From Rhynchonema sp. JSB1_4 (lineage: Eukaryota > Nematoda > Chromadorea > Monhysterida > Xyalidae): a stretch of 64,000 nucleotides of DNA. Below the pieces are notes generated by a model. It worked only from the letters and a program-made list of their open reading frames with translations. It had not been told where the DNA came from and searched no databases. Position numbers and translations under genes: made by a program. Positions 41,827 to 56,500 of this stretch are shown here, in pieces (the stretch's first letter is position 1; each line of letters starts with the position of its first letter). Location of the stretch: contig JASAMV010005873.1 of NCBI GenBank assembly GCA_030248065.1, positions 1 to 64,000 on the forward strand, in the 5' to 3' direction.

Positions 41827-41906
41827 GGTATCGCATGCGTATTAGTTCGCTTCCGCCGCTACCAAAGGTATCGCATGCGTATTAGTTCGCTTCCGCCGCT
41901 ACCAAA
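41827..41906. repeat. Exact tandem duplication, 40 bp x 2
   Basis: The unit GGTATCGCATGCGTATTAGT then TCGCTTCCGCCGCTACCAAA occurs twice head to tail with no difference. Confidence 0.9.
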
Positions 41907-44900
41907 GCAAACTGTGCAACACAAAATATATGGTATTGGTCAATTTTCGATTGTGATCGTATAGAGTTGCCACCTGCATGGCTGTTTGTACTTTTATTCC
42001 ATTTTTCACACCAATTATTTGCAATAATTTGCGTTACACAACACTGGTTTTATGTGAATGGAGTTCCAGATTTTGTTACAATCCGCCCTGATGCCGTAAA
42101 AATGCGGTTTTGAACGATTGTCATGCGTGCGTAAACCTAAATATTTCGATCAAAACCACAAAAAATAGTAAAATTTAATTATTTCCGCGCTGTGTTTAGG
42201 TAATAACCGGAACGGTTCGTTTCATAAGTTGGTTATTTTTTATGAACCGAAAAGGCTTTTATTTATATGCGCCATATTTTGACTAAAAATTACCACCGCT
42301 GCGTCACAACAAAAGAAACTCCAAAATTCCGCGCCCGGTGTTTGTCGCCCGCGTTTGGCACACAAATCTTCATGAATTATGCATTTTTGCGGCGGCGACA
42401 CAAAAAGAGTCGATAGGAGAGACATCCATTTTTTGCTGCCAAGAAAGTCATGAAAAGACCGACACTAATCGCGGGTCCAAGTTTTTTTAGTTACCGTGTG
42501 AGATATGTACGTACGTCATCTATATTTGTATTGTGCGCATGTGGTCATGCCTTTCCGTGATTGGGTATTAGTAAAGCTCGTTCCCCAATGGTGGCCATGA
42601 TTTGAATTAGGCGTAGGCTTAGTAGGCCTGCAGTCGCGCTTTAGGCTTAGGCTCCGGCTGCCGCTCGGGCTTGAGCCATGTACCAACCCATGGAGTGGGC
42701 CTAAGCCTTAGTCCAAATGGAAACCTAAACGATCGCCACCACCCATGGGTGCAAATATCCAAACAGTCATAAAACGCTCCTTTCTATCGCAAAGTGCGCG
42801 CGTCGGTTGTAACTTACATCAGGCGAACAAGAGAGAAAGTGATTCAGTCCCAAAAGCCAAGATACTGAATTGAACGATTATGTCGTTATTGTCTGTTCTC
42901 TGTGCTGGTGCAGCAAAACTGATAAAAAAAACCTTTGAGAGAAATTTTAGCATACCGAGTGACAACTGAATGTTTCTCGTGAATACCGCGCTGTTCAGAT
43001 TTTTTCAGAACGGGTGGGTGATCTTGACTTCACGATTGGCTAATTGTTTAGCCGTCAACGCAAATACTCAACTCTGTTCATCAACTCAGGTAGCCCTGAA
43101 TGGGCGCGAGAAATAATATATGCTTTGCATTGGCGCTGAGTTGACGATGAGGTTTGACGGTGTGAGTTAACGCCATGAATATAAGCCTAAAGATAAGGTA
43201 TAAACTTGCTATATGCTATGTGTACCTTTGTTAGTTCAGAGCCACACCGGTTTGTGACTCATTTCACTACCAACATCATTGTTTACGTCGACTTTATGCT
43301 CGGCTGATTTGCACACGGAGCCTGATGGAACGCCCACTTTCGTGTTTTGACGCTACTTTCGCTTGTACTGACGATGACCTTGTGCACCATCGGGCGGTCG
43401 TAGACAACAGCACCATAGACTTTTGACATGGCTCGTTCCCAAAACGACTAAGCATTCATTAAGTGAAATTTCAGCTATTCTGACTCATAGAGATACATAC
43501 CGTTAATTAGGTATCTGGCTTCTGTATTAGCCTAGGTAAGGTAGAAGGCCACCAATCAACAAGACACACAAAGCACAGGGCCAAATCAGTGCAAACACGC
43601 AAGCACGCACCATAATCCCTTCCCCTGCGTCCAACAAAGCCTGCACAGGTGCGCACAACGCACCTGACTGCAGATTTTGGGCTTTATTTTTATTTCCTGT
43701 TTTACCGCGAGTGCGTCCCATCCTCACCTTCAAGGCTGCTTTGCGTCCAAAAGCCTCATATGGTATGTACGCGTTAATACGCACATTTTGCTGATTTTAT
43801 GCACCTTGCTGCTTTACCTCCTGTGTGTTTCAGTAGTGGCCCTATGCATTTAGACGCATGCGTGCTTATTTCCCGCAAGGCACAATGGTGACCCGGTTTG
43901 CACCATTCATTCTGGCTGGGTTCTGGGTTTCGGTTCCAAACCACGAAATTATCTAGGCATCATGATGTATACCATCAATAGTGAACACCTATCACGGCAA
44001 GAGGAACCGAAACCAATCACATTGGGGCCGCATGGTGCACTCGCACCCGCACCATACTATTGTGGTTGGTAATTCGGGCGTTTGTGTTTGGTATATTTCG
44101 CACATGATTTTTCATGCTTTTCTGCGTTCCGCACATGAGACCAAATGAATATCTAGGCATGCATGTCAGTTGCCATAGAAACCAAAAAAACATGACGCGC
44201 GACATCTGCTGGGTTTCGGTAAAAATTTTCTGGTCCATCCATTTTTGCACTTTTTAGAGATAATCCGCTTTTTTATTATTTTTGTTCACTCTGGCGGGAT
44301 CGTGAGGTTCGCAGGCTCTACATAATGTCCTCAGCTGGTTACCAGCTGACCAGTCTAGACAAGCCGACAGTAAAAGTATTTCTGACATTTCGGACTACGC
44401 TGTTTTGTCAGCAAACTTATGTATGTTTGGCGTAAAAATAGCAACACAGAAGCGATTTTCAAAGGAGTTTGCCATTCAGCCATCTTTATTGAAGACAGGG
44501 GGCTTGGCGTCGCTTTTTGCGATAAAATTCCCGTGTGAGAAGCAAACACAAACTGAGTTTTTCTGCATAAATTATACATGCAGACGTAGTGAAGCAAGAA
44601 AGATTGTCAGTTTATATCCCATATAGTTGACATTGACAACATAAAACATCTCCACAAATCTTTGTGAGTTTGCGGATTTCTGGCAATAAACCGCTTTTAC
44701 GCTCATAACTTGTCATCTTTTATCGTCCACAAATCGTTTTTATGCTCGAATCGTGATAATATCCATTTTACAATCATCCTTTTCTGAGAGAGTGAAACCG
44801 TTTGTTGCAACAGAACTGCGAATGTGCGTATATTTGTATTATGGGTTTGGTTCTGGCCACACCCTTCCCACCCTGACCAAATGTTCCTACAGTCGAGTCT

Positions 44901-47555
44901 CTGTATAGTGAATCACTTTCTAACCTCACTTGTGTGGTTAAAGTAAATTTTCGTAAGCGATAGATAAACAAATGGCTGTGAAACGGCTCTCTTCGGAAAC
45001 TAAAATTTCTTTTTGCTTGGGAGGAGACCCATTATACCGAATCGTGACTGTTTCAAAAAGCCTGTTGCACACATCACATCTGTGCCACAAATGAAGCCCG
45101 AAATTTTCCGTACAATGTTGTCCTGTACCCTCAATTGGAGATTGTGTACCGCCATAATGTGCTTTTGCATTGGAACTTGAACCATTCTGTCCTTTTGGTG
45201 TGATTTTCGAACATTAAATGGGTGTGCCATACTCATTATTACAATAAGGTGTGAAATTCAACACTTTGTATAAATCTTTTCGAACATATGGTGTGCTTTC
45301 TCGCTGGGGGGGGCATTTAGGTTGGTCTCCGTTCACTTGAACTTTTATAATTTTGTAACCGAATCCTGAGTAAACACATTTGGCTGCCGCGAAACTTTCA
45401 AGCCCAGGTAATAATGAAAGACTTTCAGAGTGATTGTGCATTTCTCACAAATCGTTACGCAGCATAGCTAGTGAGGCATAAAGTACGCGGTTTTAACTTT
45501 TCTTCAAAACGACCGGGTCACATTATTTGTCGTAATCCGCTTCGATCCTATCATATTATATTTTATATAATCGATGATAATACAGAACACAATATTTTTT
45601 TGTAATATTAATCTTCATACTCATAAAAAATATGTTGTGCAGTGCAACCGCGCAAAAAGTCCTCGTGTGGATAATACTTTCATTATCTGGTCAGTTGAGA
45701 TAAAGTGACCTCACCTGTTTTTCATCTTGTGGACTTTGCTGTGGGAAAAGTCAAATTGTCAGGTCCCGTTATGCGCTTGTCATTTTGACTCTTTATACAG
45801 GCGGTGCCCAAATATTTTTATACATATACATGTACATAAATACGCATCAATCTTTCCTCCGATCATTTTATTCTCTCTCACACAAGTCCACCACTTTTAA
45901 TGTCACTGTGATCCACTTTGTTTCAGGGACATCAAAATACGTTGTCGCAGGGTTACTGGGAGCCAAAAGTCAAGTGTTTTCACCGTGTTCTTCTTTTATC
46001 CGACTATATTGTAGCCGCTTTTGATGTCCAGTACAGCTTTTTGATGCGATGTCTCTCTGTTTTTATAATCAACGGGCGCTATTCAAAACTGCGCCGTATG
46101 AGTATGCATTACCCATACGTGCACTGTACCCAACTTGATGCTGTGCTGTTTTTGGCTTATTATTGAAAGGACTGTGCACGGTGGTTCAGTAACATCATTT
46201 GATACATTATCGTCACATTTCTTATCGTTTTGTTGGTACCCCTGCACGGTTTCAAGTGCAATTTTTTATTTTCTGCAAGTCTGCCATGGGTTCACGTTGA
46301 AACATCAGCTAGCCTGAGGTCCTGTTGCCTTTTGCATCCGTTATCACCAACACAATCAAGTTGTGGCGATAACCTCACCTGAGGGTCGATGTTTACTTTC
46401 ATGTTTTTTATAACTTCCAGCTCACATAAAAAGTCACATTTAGCAACGCCACGCTTTTGAACCGCTGCTTCTTGACCACCACCTTCTTGAGTTGTAGATT
46501 AGGACCCCATGATATTTTGTTCATAAACATATTTCCAACCCCAAAAACATCAAGACAACCAATAAAATATTCTGGCCTCTTGTGTAATTTTATGAATAAA
46601 GCAAACAAGGCTTATATACTACATAGTATCGCAGCATCAAAATGTCGCCATTGATTCAACAAGAAAAAGCGAGAAAACGCCTTTTTTATCGCCACTACAC
46701 GCGTTGTGTGTGATTACCAGTTATAAAACCGTTGGTCCATGTATAGCACAGTCTGGGTACATGGAAAAATATTCTATATTCGATGTCCGAGTGCCAGAGA
46801 ACCCAATAAAATACTGAGTGGCCTTTTTGGTGCTATGATTTTTACCGATGATGGTTTTTTTCACGTTTGTACAGTTCGCCGCCCCAAATGCTCTTTTCCT
46901 GGGTGTGGAATTTTGTTTTTTATTCATTCCATATATTCTACCCACGGGGTTGGGGATGGTTTTGAATACCAAACATGTCATTTTATCTCTCTTTGTATGA
47001 TTTTGTGTTCTCACCATATGCGCTGTCAACCTGTAACCTTTACTCGAAAATGCGCCTTATCAAATCCCGTTTTTTGGGAAACATAAATATTTTCTCGCTT
47101 TTCGTGGTCATGGCAGGAAACAATACGCAATATATACTGTCTACATTGTTCAAGTTCCAAGCAAAACTGAGTTAGCACGCAGTTTTCACGCCTCTGTATG
47201 CTCGATCAACCAGAAAATTTATTCCGAATTCTATGAAACGAGAAAAACTCAAGCGTAACATTTTTGTATCCTGTTTTCGCTCTCGCCAAGTTTCTCGGTT
47301 TTGGCTGGATTGAAAACATGGGCTATTTACCAGAAGCGAAGGTGTCTATCTGAGGTGGCAAATGAAAGGTTTTTGTCATGATTGTAGTTTCTCTGATGTC
47401 GTGAGGGGCAGGTCTTGCCAGAGGGTGGAGCCCAGCTTTCAATTTTTGCTTTTGTTTTTCTTCTGTTTATCTCTGCTGTTTCAAAAAACAACATTCTTTC
47501 AGAAAAATATAAATATCCGTCAATCCGTTTGAATATCGGGTTGTAAAACATCAGC
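41907..47555. other. Long stretch without a recognised gene
   Basis: Only short frames; none has a domain. Worn repeat material is present: GGCTTAGG words near 42610-42660, TTGACG/CGTCAA words near 43040-43170, and GC-poor filler. The promoter and 5' UTR of the CCDC88-like gene should lie at the right end, but no element could be supported. Confidence 0.4.
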
Positions 47556-50500
47556 ATGCTTGCCCAACAGCCCAGCATTGGTGGCAGTAGTCGTAACAAC
47601 AGTCTAGATGCCACGCATGAGACCACGGAACATCAATTTTGGTCGCACCCCCTCGCTGTGTGGTTGCGTGACGCGTTGGAAATACCACACGTGCTGACAA
47701 CCGAACTAGATTGTCAATCTGGCACGCGTATCGATGCACAAGGTTGTTGATGTTTCGGAGAATTTATATTTTGATGATTGGTGATGTTTCACCGTGGCAT
47801 TAATCAACCTTCGCTCTGTTAACTTGAGATTTTCCCAGATTGTTCACGTTTTTTCGGAAAATTTTTTCGAGTTTCAAACGCGTGTTTTAACCAGCGTGTA
47901 AATGTTGTCACGAGCCTGACAAACAAGCCTTTGATTAGTCGACGTCTTAATCTAAAATCTGACCAGCTCTACCAGGTGGGCTGCGAGATACACTACATGG
48001 ACTCCAGGCTGAGATTGATGTCTACTAGTGGGCGGGGGCTGGGGGGGGGGGGGACGACGAAAACGTTCACTCGATAGGGGACATCACCACGAACGGTATC
48101 CCCTTTAGGGGCCACTGTATGCCCATAGCAAATCACCCCGTTCATGCACAGGCCTGCTCACAGCTTCAGCGACCAGCACATCATGTGAAACATCAGATGT
48201 CGACTCAGCCCTGTGCTGCACACCACGCGCACAACGCACAGCCAAGGAGCTGATGTTTGCGGACTTATGTGACGCGGTGATATTGAATTCGTTGTTTCTG
48301 TACATGTGAGTTTGGGTGTAGCGTTTGTTTGAAGTCAAATTGTCAGAAATTTCTGACACACACTGACCTATGCAAAGGGCTTATGTCACAGTGGTCAACT
48401 CAAGGGGTCCAGTCACTTCGTCAACCCACTTCGTAGAGTCGTCAACTCGCTCCATTCTCTGCATTAATTCTCGTGCTCACTCGGGGCTGCTGTGTGTTGA
48501 CGAAGCGATTTGACCAGTTGAGTTGACCACTGTAATATTAGCATACGTAAAGAGGTCAGGCGGCATTTGAGTCGTTCACAGGCATTGACTGCTGGCATAC
48601 AAGGCGCAATCAAATTAGTTGATCGGTCCGGGTTTGCCTTGCCCTAACCACGTGACATTTTCAAAAAGTTTTAGGGAAATGATGAAACATCAGCGCGGCG
48701 CTTCTGAATCATGATTTTTTCAGTGACCCCCGTCCAATCTACTGCGAAGTGCGTCCAGCGAGTGAAACCAGCGGACGGTTACGCAATCTTGGACTGTTAC
48801 TCAGGAATATACAGCATTTTTATAAGGTCGGTCGGTTTATGTTATTTTTTTATTTTGATTTTAGTAAATTTTTATTTTAGTTTTGTCTGGACTTGCTAAA
48901 GCGTTCTGTTCATTTACGTGCACAACATCGTTCAAATCCAAAGCCATGTTCAATACTAACCATTCCCCTGCTTTGATACAAGGTTTATACCATGAATAAA
49001 TAGAACGTTCCAAAACTCAGCTATTGAATGGAAATAAGCTCAATTTCGTTATTATTCAGCCATTTAGTATTTGCGCTTGTGCTTAACCTCACACCCCGCC
49101 ACGCGCCCCCTCTCATGTTTGTGATAAGGGATAGATTATTTATTGTTCGCTTGTACCCATAATCATTGTGGGTACACGGTTGCTCATGAGGTTTTGTCCT
49201 ACGTTGGTACCCGTTAAGTTTTATCCGCACTATTTTGTTCACTCTGTGATCTCAAACAGCGCTCTAGGTAAGTTAATGTCCGTTCAGTTCTATTATTGTG
49301 CTGAAATATCGCGTCCCACAAGAACATAGCCAGTGGAACTTTTTGTTGCTGAACTTGATATGAATGACCAACAATATTTATCCCTTTCAAAATTGCGTGA
49401 TGGCTATCAAGCAGCCACCATTGTTTAAGAGCTAAACCTGAAATGTCGTTCCGAGCGCTCCAGGCGGAAAAAATTTAACGTCACTTTTTTTCACCAACCG
49501 AAATATTCAACAGAGCTGCTTGGACGCAAAGCAAATTGTGCTTCCAAATTTATCGAGTACTTGAAATTTTAACCGAAATATTGCAACAAAATGTCGAAAA
49601 AGAGCCCCTTTAGTCGTCGAAGACTGTACACAATCCACGAGGTCGCGCCTTTGGATTCTGATGCGCTCGAGGTCTGCTTTAAGTTACAAGTTTCTTTTCA
49701 CTCAAAAGTTTAATTCCGCTTTCCAAGCGCGGGTTCAGCTTTACAAGACCCTAGCGATTTCAGCGTTCAGTTTATTCGAAATTGAAATCCGAAATTAGCA
49801 GTCCGGCTCCCCCAATGCTAAAGCCAAGCGCGAAATTCAACTACAAATTATGCCTAATGTGAAATGACCGAACGTGCTACGGTGCCATTATAATACTAAA
49901 ATGTTCAATTCAATTTAGATTTTAGTGCCCACAACGCTCGTGTTAATGCCGAATTTGTGGTACATGGCCAGTGCGGCTACTACACTAATTCAAGCGCATG
50001 GGGTTCTTTATGTGACCAGCCGGCTAATACTAATGTCGTCAATAAAAATCGTTTTGTGTCCATTTCGTCGACCGTCCAGCTTCGATACGACTCCCTGTCG
50101 ACGTCATTTGTATTAGCCCCATGTCCACTACCATGGAGATGGCCATATCATGTGACGTTTCTGTTGCTGGGGAATTCGTAATGCTGTTTGCAAAATTTCG
50201 CCCTGTTGTGTCGAATAACGTGTGCATGGTTTTCTGAAAATAGGACCAGTCCACAGGGCTGGTAATATTCTTGACAGGATTCCTTTGCCTTAGTACCCAC
50301 GTCAACCTACATATACCTATGTACATACACCAATAACCTTGGTTCTTAATCTTTGTTGTTATATCCTGCACATCCATACATCGTTTTATCTTGTTGTTTT
50401 CGCGTGCGCGAAGCGGAGATCTTTTTATTGATCGGCTTTCGTTTTCTTTCCCGATTCTGGTGGATACTCGGCCACTTTTCACACGCTTGCAGACAGGTGC

Positions 50501-53500
50501 TCGGAAAGTTCGACTATTTATAATTGTTAGGTTTGGAAAAATTATTTTGGTTTCCAATTTTTCCAAGTTTTTGCGCCAAAAAACTTGATGCGACTTTTCG
50601 TTGAAAGCGAAAACCGGCAGCCATAAACCATGATAATGACCTGCTCACGCATCTTGCGCTCTTTCCAACCTGTTACAAAAAGGTGTCTACATTCAATATT
50701 ATTGGGCGTCACAGCTGTTTTGCTTTCGCAGACGACCTTTGCTGGACAGCAAAATAATGCACCCCGCAAAGTACCCAGGAAATATAACAACACCTATAAT
50801 TACGGATTTCACGCCTATCTACTGATCTCTGGTCTTTCATGTTTGTTTGGCGCTCGGTTGTGATAATTTTTACTGTCTGTCTTCCGATCACATAAAACGC
50901 GTGTTCTTTCTGCACACTCATTGCGGGATATATGTATGGGAGGTATTCTTGGGTACCTGAATATTTGTTGATTGTTCTCCACAGGTATGTAGGTGTGGTG
51001 CACACCGGAATACGGATAGGGTACAACAACTGCAGTATGTGTTCATTTTGGCTTCCATGCACACCCACAAGCTGCCACGTAGTGCACAACCTGAAGCCCG
51101 AAGCCTGAAACTTACGACCGAATTTCTGCCATTATTTTGTCGTCTCATTTTTTAGTACAGAATACCCAACAATTTTTATCATGCAAGGTTAGGTGCAGCA
51201 CAGTTACACACACACGCATACCAAGGTCAAGATCACGGCGGGTTGTTGTACTAAAATAATGTAACACGCAGTCAAAACAAATCGATTTTTAGCGCAAATC
51301 TCGTTGTTATCCGTATATCTGAGCCATTTTAGTGATAAAAGCTGTTTTTATCGCCTTGGTTTGTGTAATTTGTAAAAGTTGCACTATTATTTTTGTTCAA
51401 ATAAATTGTAATTGTCCGCTCTGCGCACAGCATGCTGCCGCCAAACACAAAAGGTCTGTTTGATTTCGGTTTTGATTTTCATTTTAAAGGTACCATTGAT
51501 GTAGTACTATTGGTGGCATTAAATTAGTTTTTAGAGATTTGCGCTTTTACGGTTCTTAATCAATTTCATTTCAATTTTGCTGGTTTTTTGTTTTTGATCC
51601 GGTTGTGAAACTGGGACGCGCGCGGCGGGAAAACAGTGAAAAAAAACACAATTGAATTTTTTGTAATGGCCTGTACTTAATTTTATAGTTTCTGTTCCGT
51701 AGACCATAAAAATATTTTTACGCACTGTTTAATGAGATTTCGGAGCAGCAGGACTGCTACAAGATTTTTTTTTGCTTTTATGTCAGTCTCAGGATGTAGA
51801 CCAAAACAGTCACCTGGCGCAGTAACACATTATAGTTTTGAACCTCGGAGAAGATTGCTGCCTGAAAAACTTTTCTATTTGGCAATCGCTATAAACTTAT
51901 CCTAAAGTTCATACCAGCTGTAGACTTTTTGTTATTCGGCTCATGTTTTTGGAACGTTTTTTTACACAGAAACCACACCATCCATTTTTTCAAGAAAAAG
52001 CATTCTGAACCATCAAGTACATGTGCATACCAAGTTGGGTCTTTCGTACACTAGTTCGGGGTTGGTACACCTTGGTTCGGTTCCCATTCGATTTTATTGT
52101 ACGACCCAGCCCGCCAAAGTGCTTTACAATCGTAAACTGTGACTCACAGCGAAGGCTGAAAGGTCATCGAATGAAAGTTGCTTGGGGCAATGTTTGGTCA
52201 CATTACTACTTTCGGCTCAAAACAAAAATCTGTTCGATAGAATGGCAAAGTTCTTGACCAAATCATAAATTTACTTCGAGTTTTGTACTCGCTCGGAACT
52301 CGGTGGTGTTGTTTGGGAGACCTTTCGGCAAAAAACGCAAATTACGACCCAACTTTAAAATAATCATCTTTGCAGGCTAAGCTGTGTTCGAACCTGTTTC
52401 AAAATGTGGAATTCCCCAATTTTGCGGCAAAGATTTATTTGGTGTAATTCGAGGCTTTCAAATAATTGCTTTTTTCAGTGTTTCACGATTCGAATCTCAA
52501 GTGTTTTACTGCTGACGGTTTTCTGTCCGAAGTATGTAATGTTTGTAATGGTTTTTACGATACAACGCGGTTTTCAGTTAACAAAAGTTAGAAGCCAAGT
52601 GTATCAGCGGAACCAGTTGACTAATTTGTCAGGATATTTGTGAAAATGATGCGTTCAAATGAATCGGAATTCCTAGTGTTGAGTGTTGTGAAAAAAACTG
52701 TAGTAACTTTCACAAGTAATGTTGGCTGTTTTTCGGTCCAAAGCTATAACCCTGTGAAAATCCAATAGTTCTGATGCGCAACACACCTAAAAGTCACAAA
52801 CTATTCTGCATTCGAGATAAGAAATTCGCAGTGTAAACTCGTTATGTACTTTGGGAGACCTGCGCTGAAGATTTATGACCTTGTGGCACATTTGCGAATA
52901 AACCATTCGGTTTTGTTACACTAGGATTTTCAAGTGAACTACAATTCGTTCCAATTTCTGTTCTTAAAAAAGTTTCCAATCATGTTTTTCCCAGATTTCG
53001 AAGAATCTGAGATGGAAGGTCTTTTAACTGTTGTTAGTGCACGTACACTGATTCACACTGATGATGCTCTGGTGCACCGCTGCTTCAGAGGACATGTGCA
53101 AAAGTAACTTTCTTTGTTGGTTACCAACACTCAACCTTATAGTGCTCCTCGTAGACAGCACCTGTCCGAATCTCGCAGTGCTTTTTGCACAAGTTTGGCA
53201 CCCTCGGGGCCAAACCCAATGAAGAAACCTTGCTGTTCCGTGCAGTGGTTTTTTTTAAAAAAAAATTCGTTCCAAAAGTTAAAAAAATTTTTTTTTATTA
53301 TTTCAAAATTCGAAAATTTCTCTATTTTTTTGCTCTAAAAGTGCTATTTTTTGCATAAAAATTGCTACTGTTAACATCACCCGACCCAACCATGGGTGTA
53401 TTGGGTGCCATAATCGTTGTCTTGTGGCATCTAGACATAATGCATACACTCACATGGCCTCTCATATAATTACACATGTACATGTGACTGGGTGGGCATG

Positions 53501-56500
53501 CATTTATCCATGCAACAGACCCGAAAGCAGTGATTCGGTGTGATATTCACCCTATATTTACACTGTTTGTCACATATTTGCATTGGTCGTGTACCAAGAG
53601 GCAATAGTTTCACCCAAATTTACCGTCTTGAGTGTCATAAAGCCACACCAAGGCACCCACACTACGTGGGGGAAGTGTACGGGTGTGTACCTGACTACTG
53701 TTGGTACTCATTGACCATTGTTTAGTATTGTTTTGGTGTCGTGAGTGCTTTATATGCACTTACCACACGTTATGGAAGAAAAATGCCACTATTTTTTGCT
53801 TTAGCGCTCATTTTTTTTCGTTTCTGGCAGTTTTTGGCAGGAATAAAAAATAATTTTTAAATTAAAAAAAATTAAAAAAAGGGGTTTGAATAAAAAAAGG
53901 GGTTTTTTTTATTAACCACTGGTTCCGTGTCCGTGGGTGTATACGCTTCTGTTGCCTCTTTTTTCCAACAAGCTTTTTCTGATTTTGGCATCTGTTCCCA
54001 CTTCACAGTTTTATTTGTGTCTGTGTCTCTGTGTTGTATCGTCTTTTTAGCCCTGTAGTTATCATTTTGGCGAGGGCGGATACACAGAATGTTCCCTCTG
54101 TTGTGATACATCGCTGCTGTGGACGGCAAATGGGTGGTTTGCAATAGATGTTATGTCAGTCGCTTTCGTCAGTTGATCTTTCTTGTCAGTTAGGTGGATA
54201 GATGTACAGTAGTTGGTCCGAGCAAGAAAGCTAGCTAGCCAGCTGGTCGGAGTGTCCCGATTTGTGGGTATCGGTCTAGAAGTCAAAAACAAGGCCATAA
54301 AATTATGATAAAACAAGCCCTAAAATGATTAGGATTTGTCAGAAAACTTGGCCGACTTTGGCTATTTGGACCATAAAATGGCCATCTTTGCTAAAATCAA
54401 CACTTCTTTGATTTTGATGTGTGGGTTTGGCAGCAAGAAAGCTTCGCTACAGCTGTTGGGGGTATTATCCCAATACCATATCCAATGTGTACAACACCTG
54501 GGTATACAACTAACAAGGATGACTGACAAAAATGACTGACACACACAATTATTGGCGTGGTTTTGCCACCAGCTGTTCGAGGCTACTGGGAGTCGGACTT
54601 GCTGGCTTGGATCTCTTTCTCCTCTTTCTGCTCGCAATACAACGTGTTTCTTTCCCTGTAGTGATTTGGGATGGTTTTGCTGGCTTCAATAAACGACCGG
54701 TGCATCCAGACATAAATTCATGTGCAAAACTGCTTTATTAGGTAGAACTCGACATCAAGAACTCCATGGCGTTTATGTTTCAATTTCATTTTTTTATCAA
54801 ACTTGAAAATTTTCAATTTCAGTTTCAAACGAGCATAGCAGGACTTTATCTTACTCAAAGTTCATTCATATATGCAAACAATTTCGATGCTACACACGCT
54901 CAAGTTGTCATTCTGCGCTCATATTCGAAAGGTTTGCAAAATTGATTGTTGGGGTTAGAAAGTGACTTCATAATAATGGTACCGTATCTCACTACTTTCG
55001 TCCAAGACAGTCCAGAATATTTTGAATAAGCCTCAACTTTTTTGCCAGAGTCCTTTATGTCAGTCATCTGAACTGAGATGTAATTTTACGCAAATCAAAC
55101 GTCTCTGCTTGTCTTCCCGCGTGTGCAAACGGGCCCGTGGGACCACCCCGCTGCTGCTTGATTGTAACTTGGCATGTTTCCCACATTGGAACTTTTCCTT
55201 AGGTATTGATGTGGACAGATTGCAAGTTTTTTTTATCATCAACGGAGCTGTGGTACCGTATGCGCATCACTTCATTTAGATTTCGTGCGGCGTGTGGTCT
55301 CTATCTTCATGAAATCAAATCTGAATCTTGTTTCTTTTCACGTCAAAAGCCTCTTTGGCGTCAGTTTGCTACCTTTTTATCCAGTTTCTTACTTGCTAAC
55401 CTTTTCCGTTGTGTCTTGACTCAAAATATTGTCGATTTCTATCTAAAAAATGATATTTTTACATTTTGACGTTTCATGTGGAGATTCGCCAGCCCACCCT
55501 CACAACTGGTCTGACTAATTTGAGGGTGTTTGGTGTTTTTGGGTACACCAATGAAGTATGTAAACACGACAAATTAGAGCAAAAAACTTTCTGTGTCCAA
55601 AAACATTATTCGCTTTATGTATGTTGACTGTCATAAAATATGTATATAAACTGGTTGTCTCTCTGCTGACAGCAAACCTCAGCACATTTTGACAAGAAGG
55701 CCAGATCAGATACAAGATCTACAGCAGAAAATCTGCGTGTCAGCCACAACACTTTAGCTTGACTGATCCCTGGTTGGCGGCTAACACTCTTGAAAATCTG
55801 TCACATTTCAAGCACCCAAGCGCTTGTCATCTTTGCTACGTGCCATGTGGGTACAAGAGCGTGAAAAAAAACGGTTATGTTAAAAAAATTGTTGGGAAGC
55901 TTTTACTGTCGTTGGTGGAATCTGCCGTGACCACTCGCCAGAAGCACCGTGTTCTGCAATCACGTTTTGGAACTGCAATTTAACACGTATTTCCTCGGCC
56001 TGTTTCATGCCGCCGGGGAAAATATGCAACTCACAATTCTGCGTAAAAATCTACCCTGTACCCAAAAAGCATAATGTCTAACTCATATTTTTTGTTTTTA
56101 CCAGTTGAACAATCTACGTATGTCACTCACTTTTGAACATCTCAGTGCGGCAAAATGTGCCTTGATTTTGTTCATCAATAGGGTCCCCACTCAATCATGC
56201 TCTCCTGCTTACAAAGGTTGACATAACGACTTTTTGAGGTTAACTGATCGTTCGGAAAGTTTAAGCAACAGTTTCTGGGTATAATTGTAGCACAATAATG
56301 TCGAAATGATGTAATTTAGCGGTCGACCTCATTGATCAATCCAAAAAAGGTGCTAAATCACTCACTTCTTTGCCGCTTTGTTTCAGCGAGCTATTTTTTC
56401 GAACTTTTCTCTGTCGTTCTAAGTGACAAATTCAGACCGCGACGGCACCCTCAGCTGAAGGTTTTTCTTGTAAAATTTTGGGTACTTTTTAAATCACAAC

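Noticed and set aside
50039..50566. 175-codon minus frame in the large intron
   Set aside because: No domain or motif was recognised and no supporting splice structure was seen.
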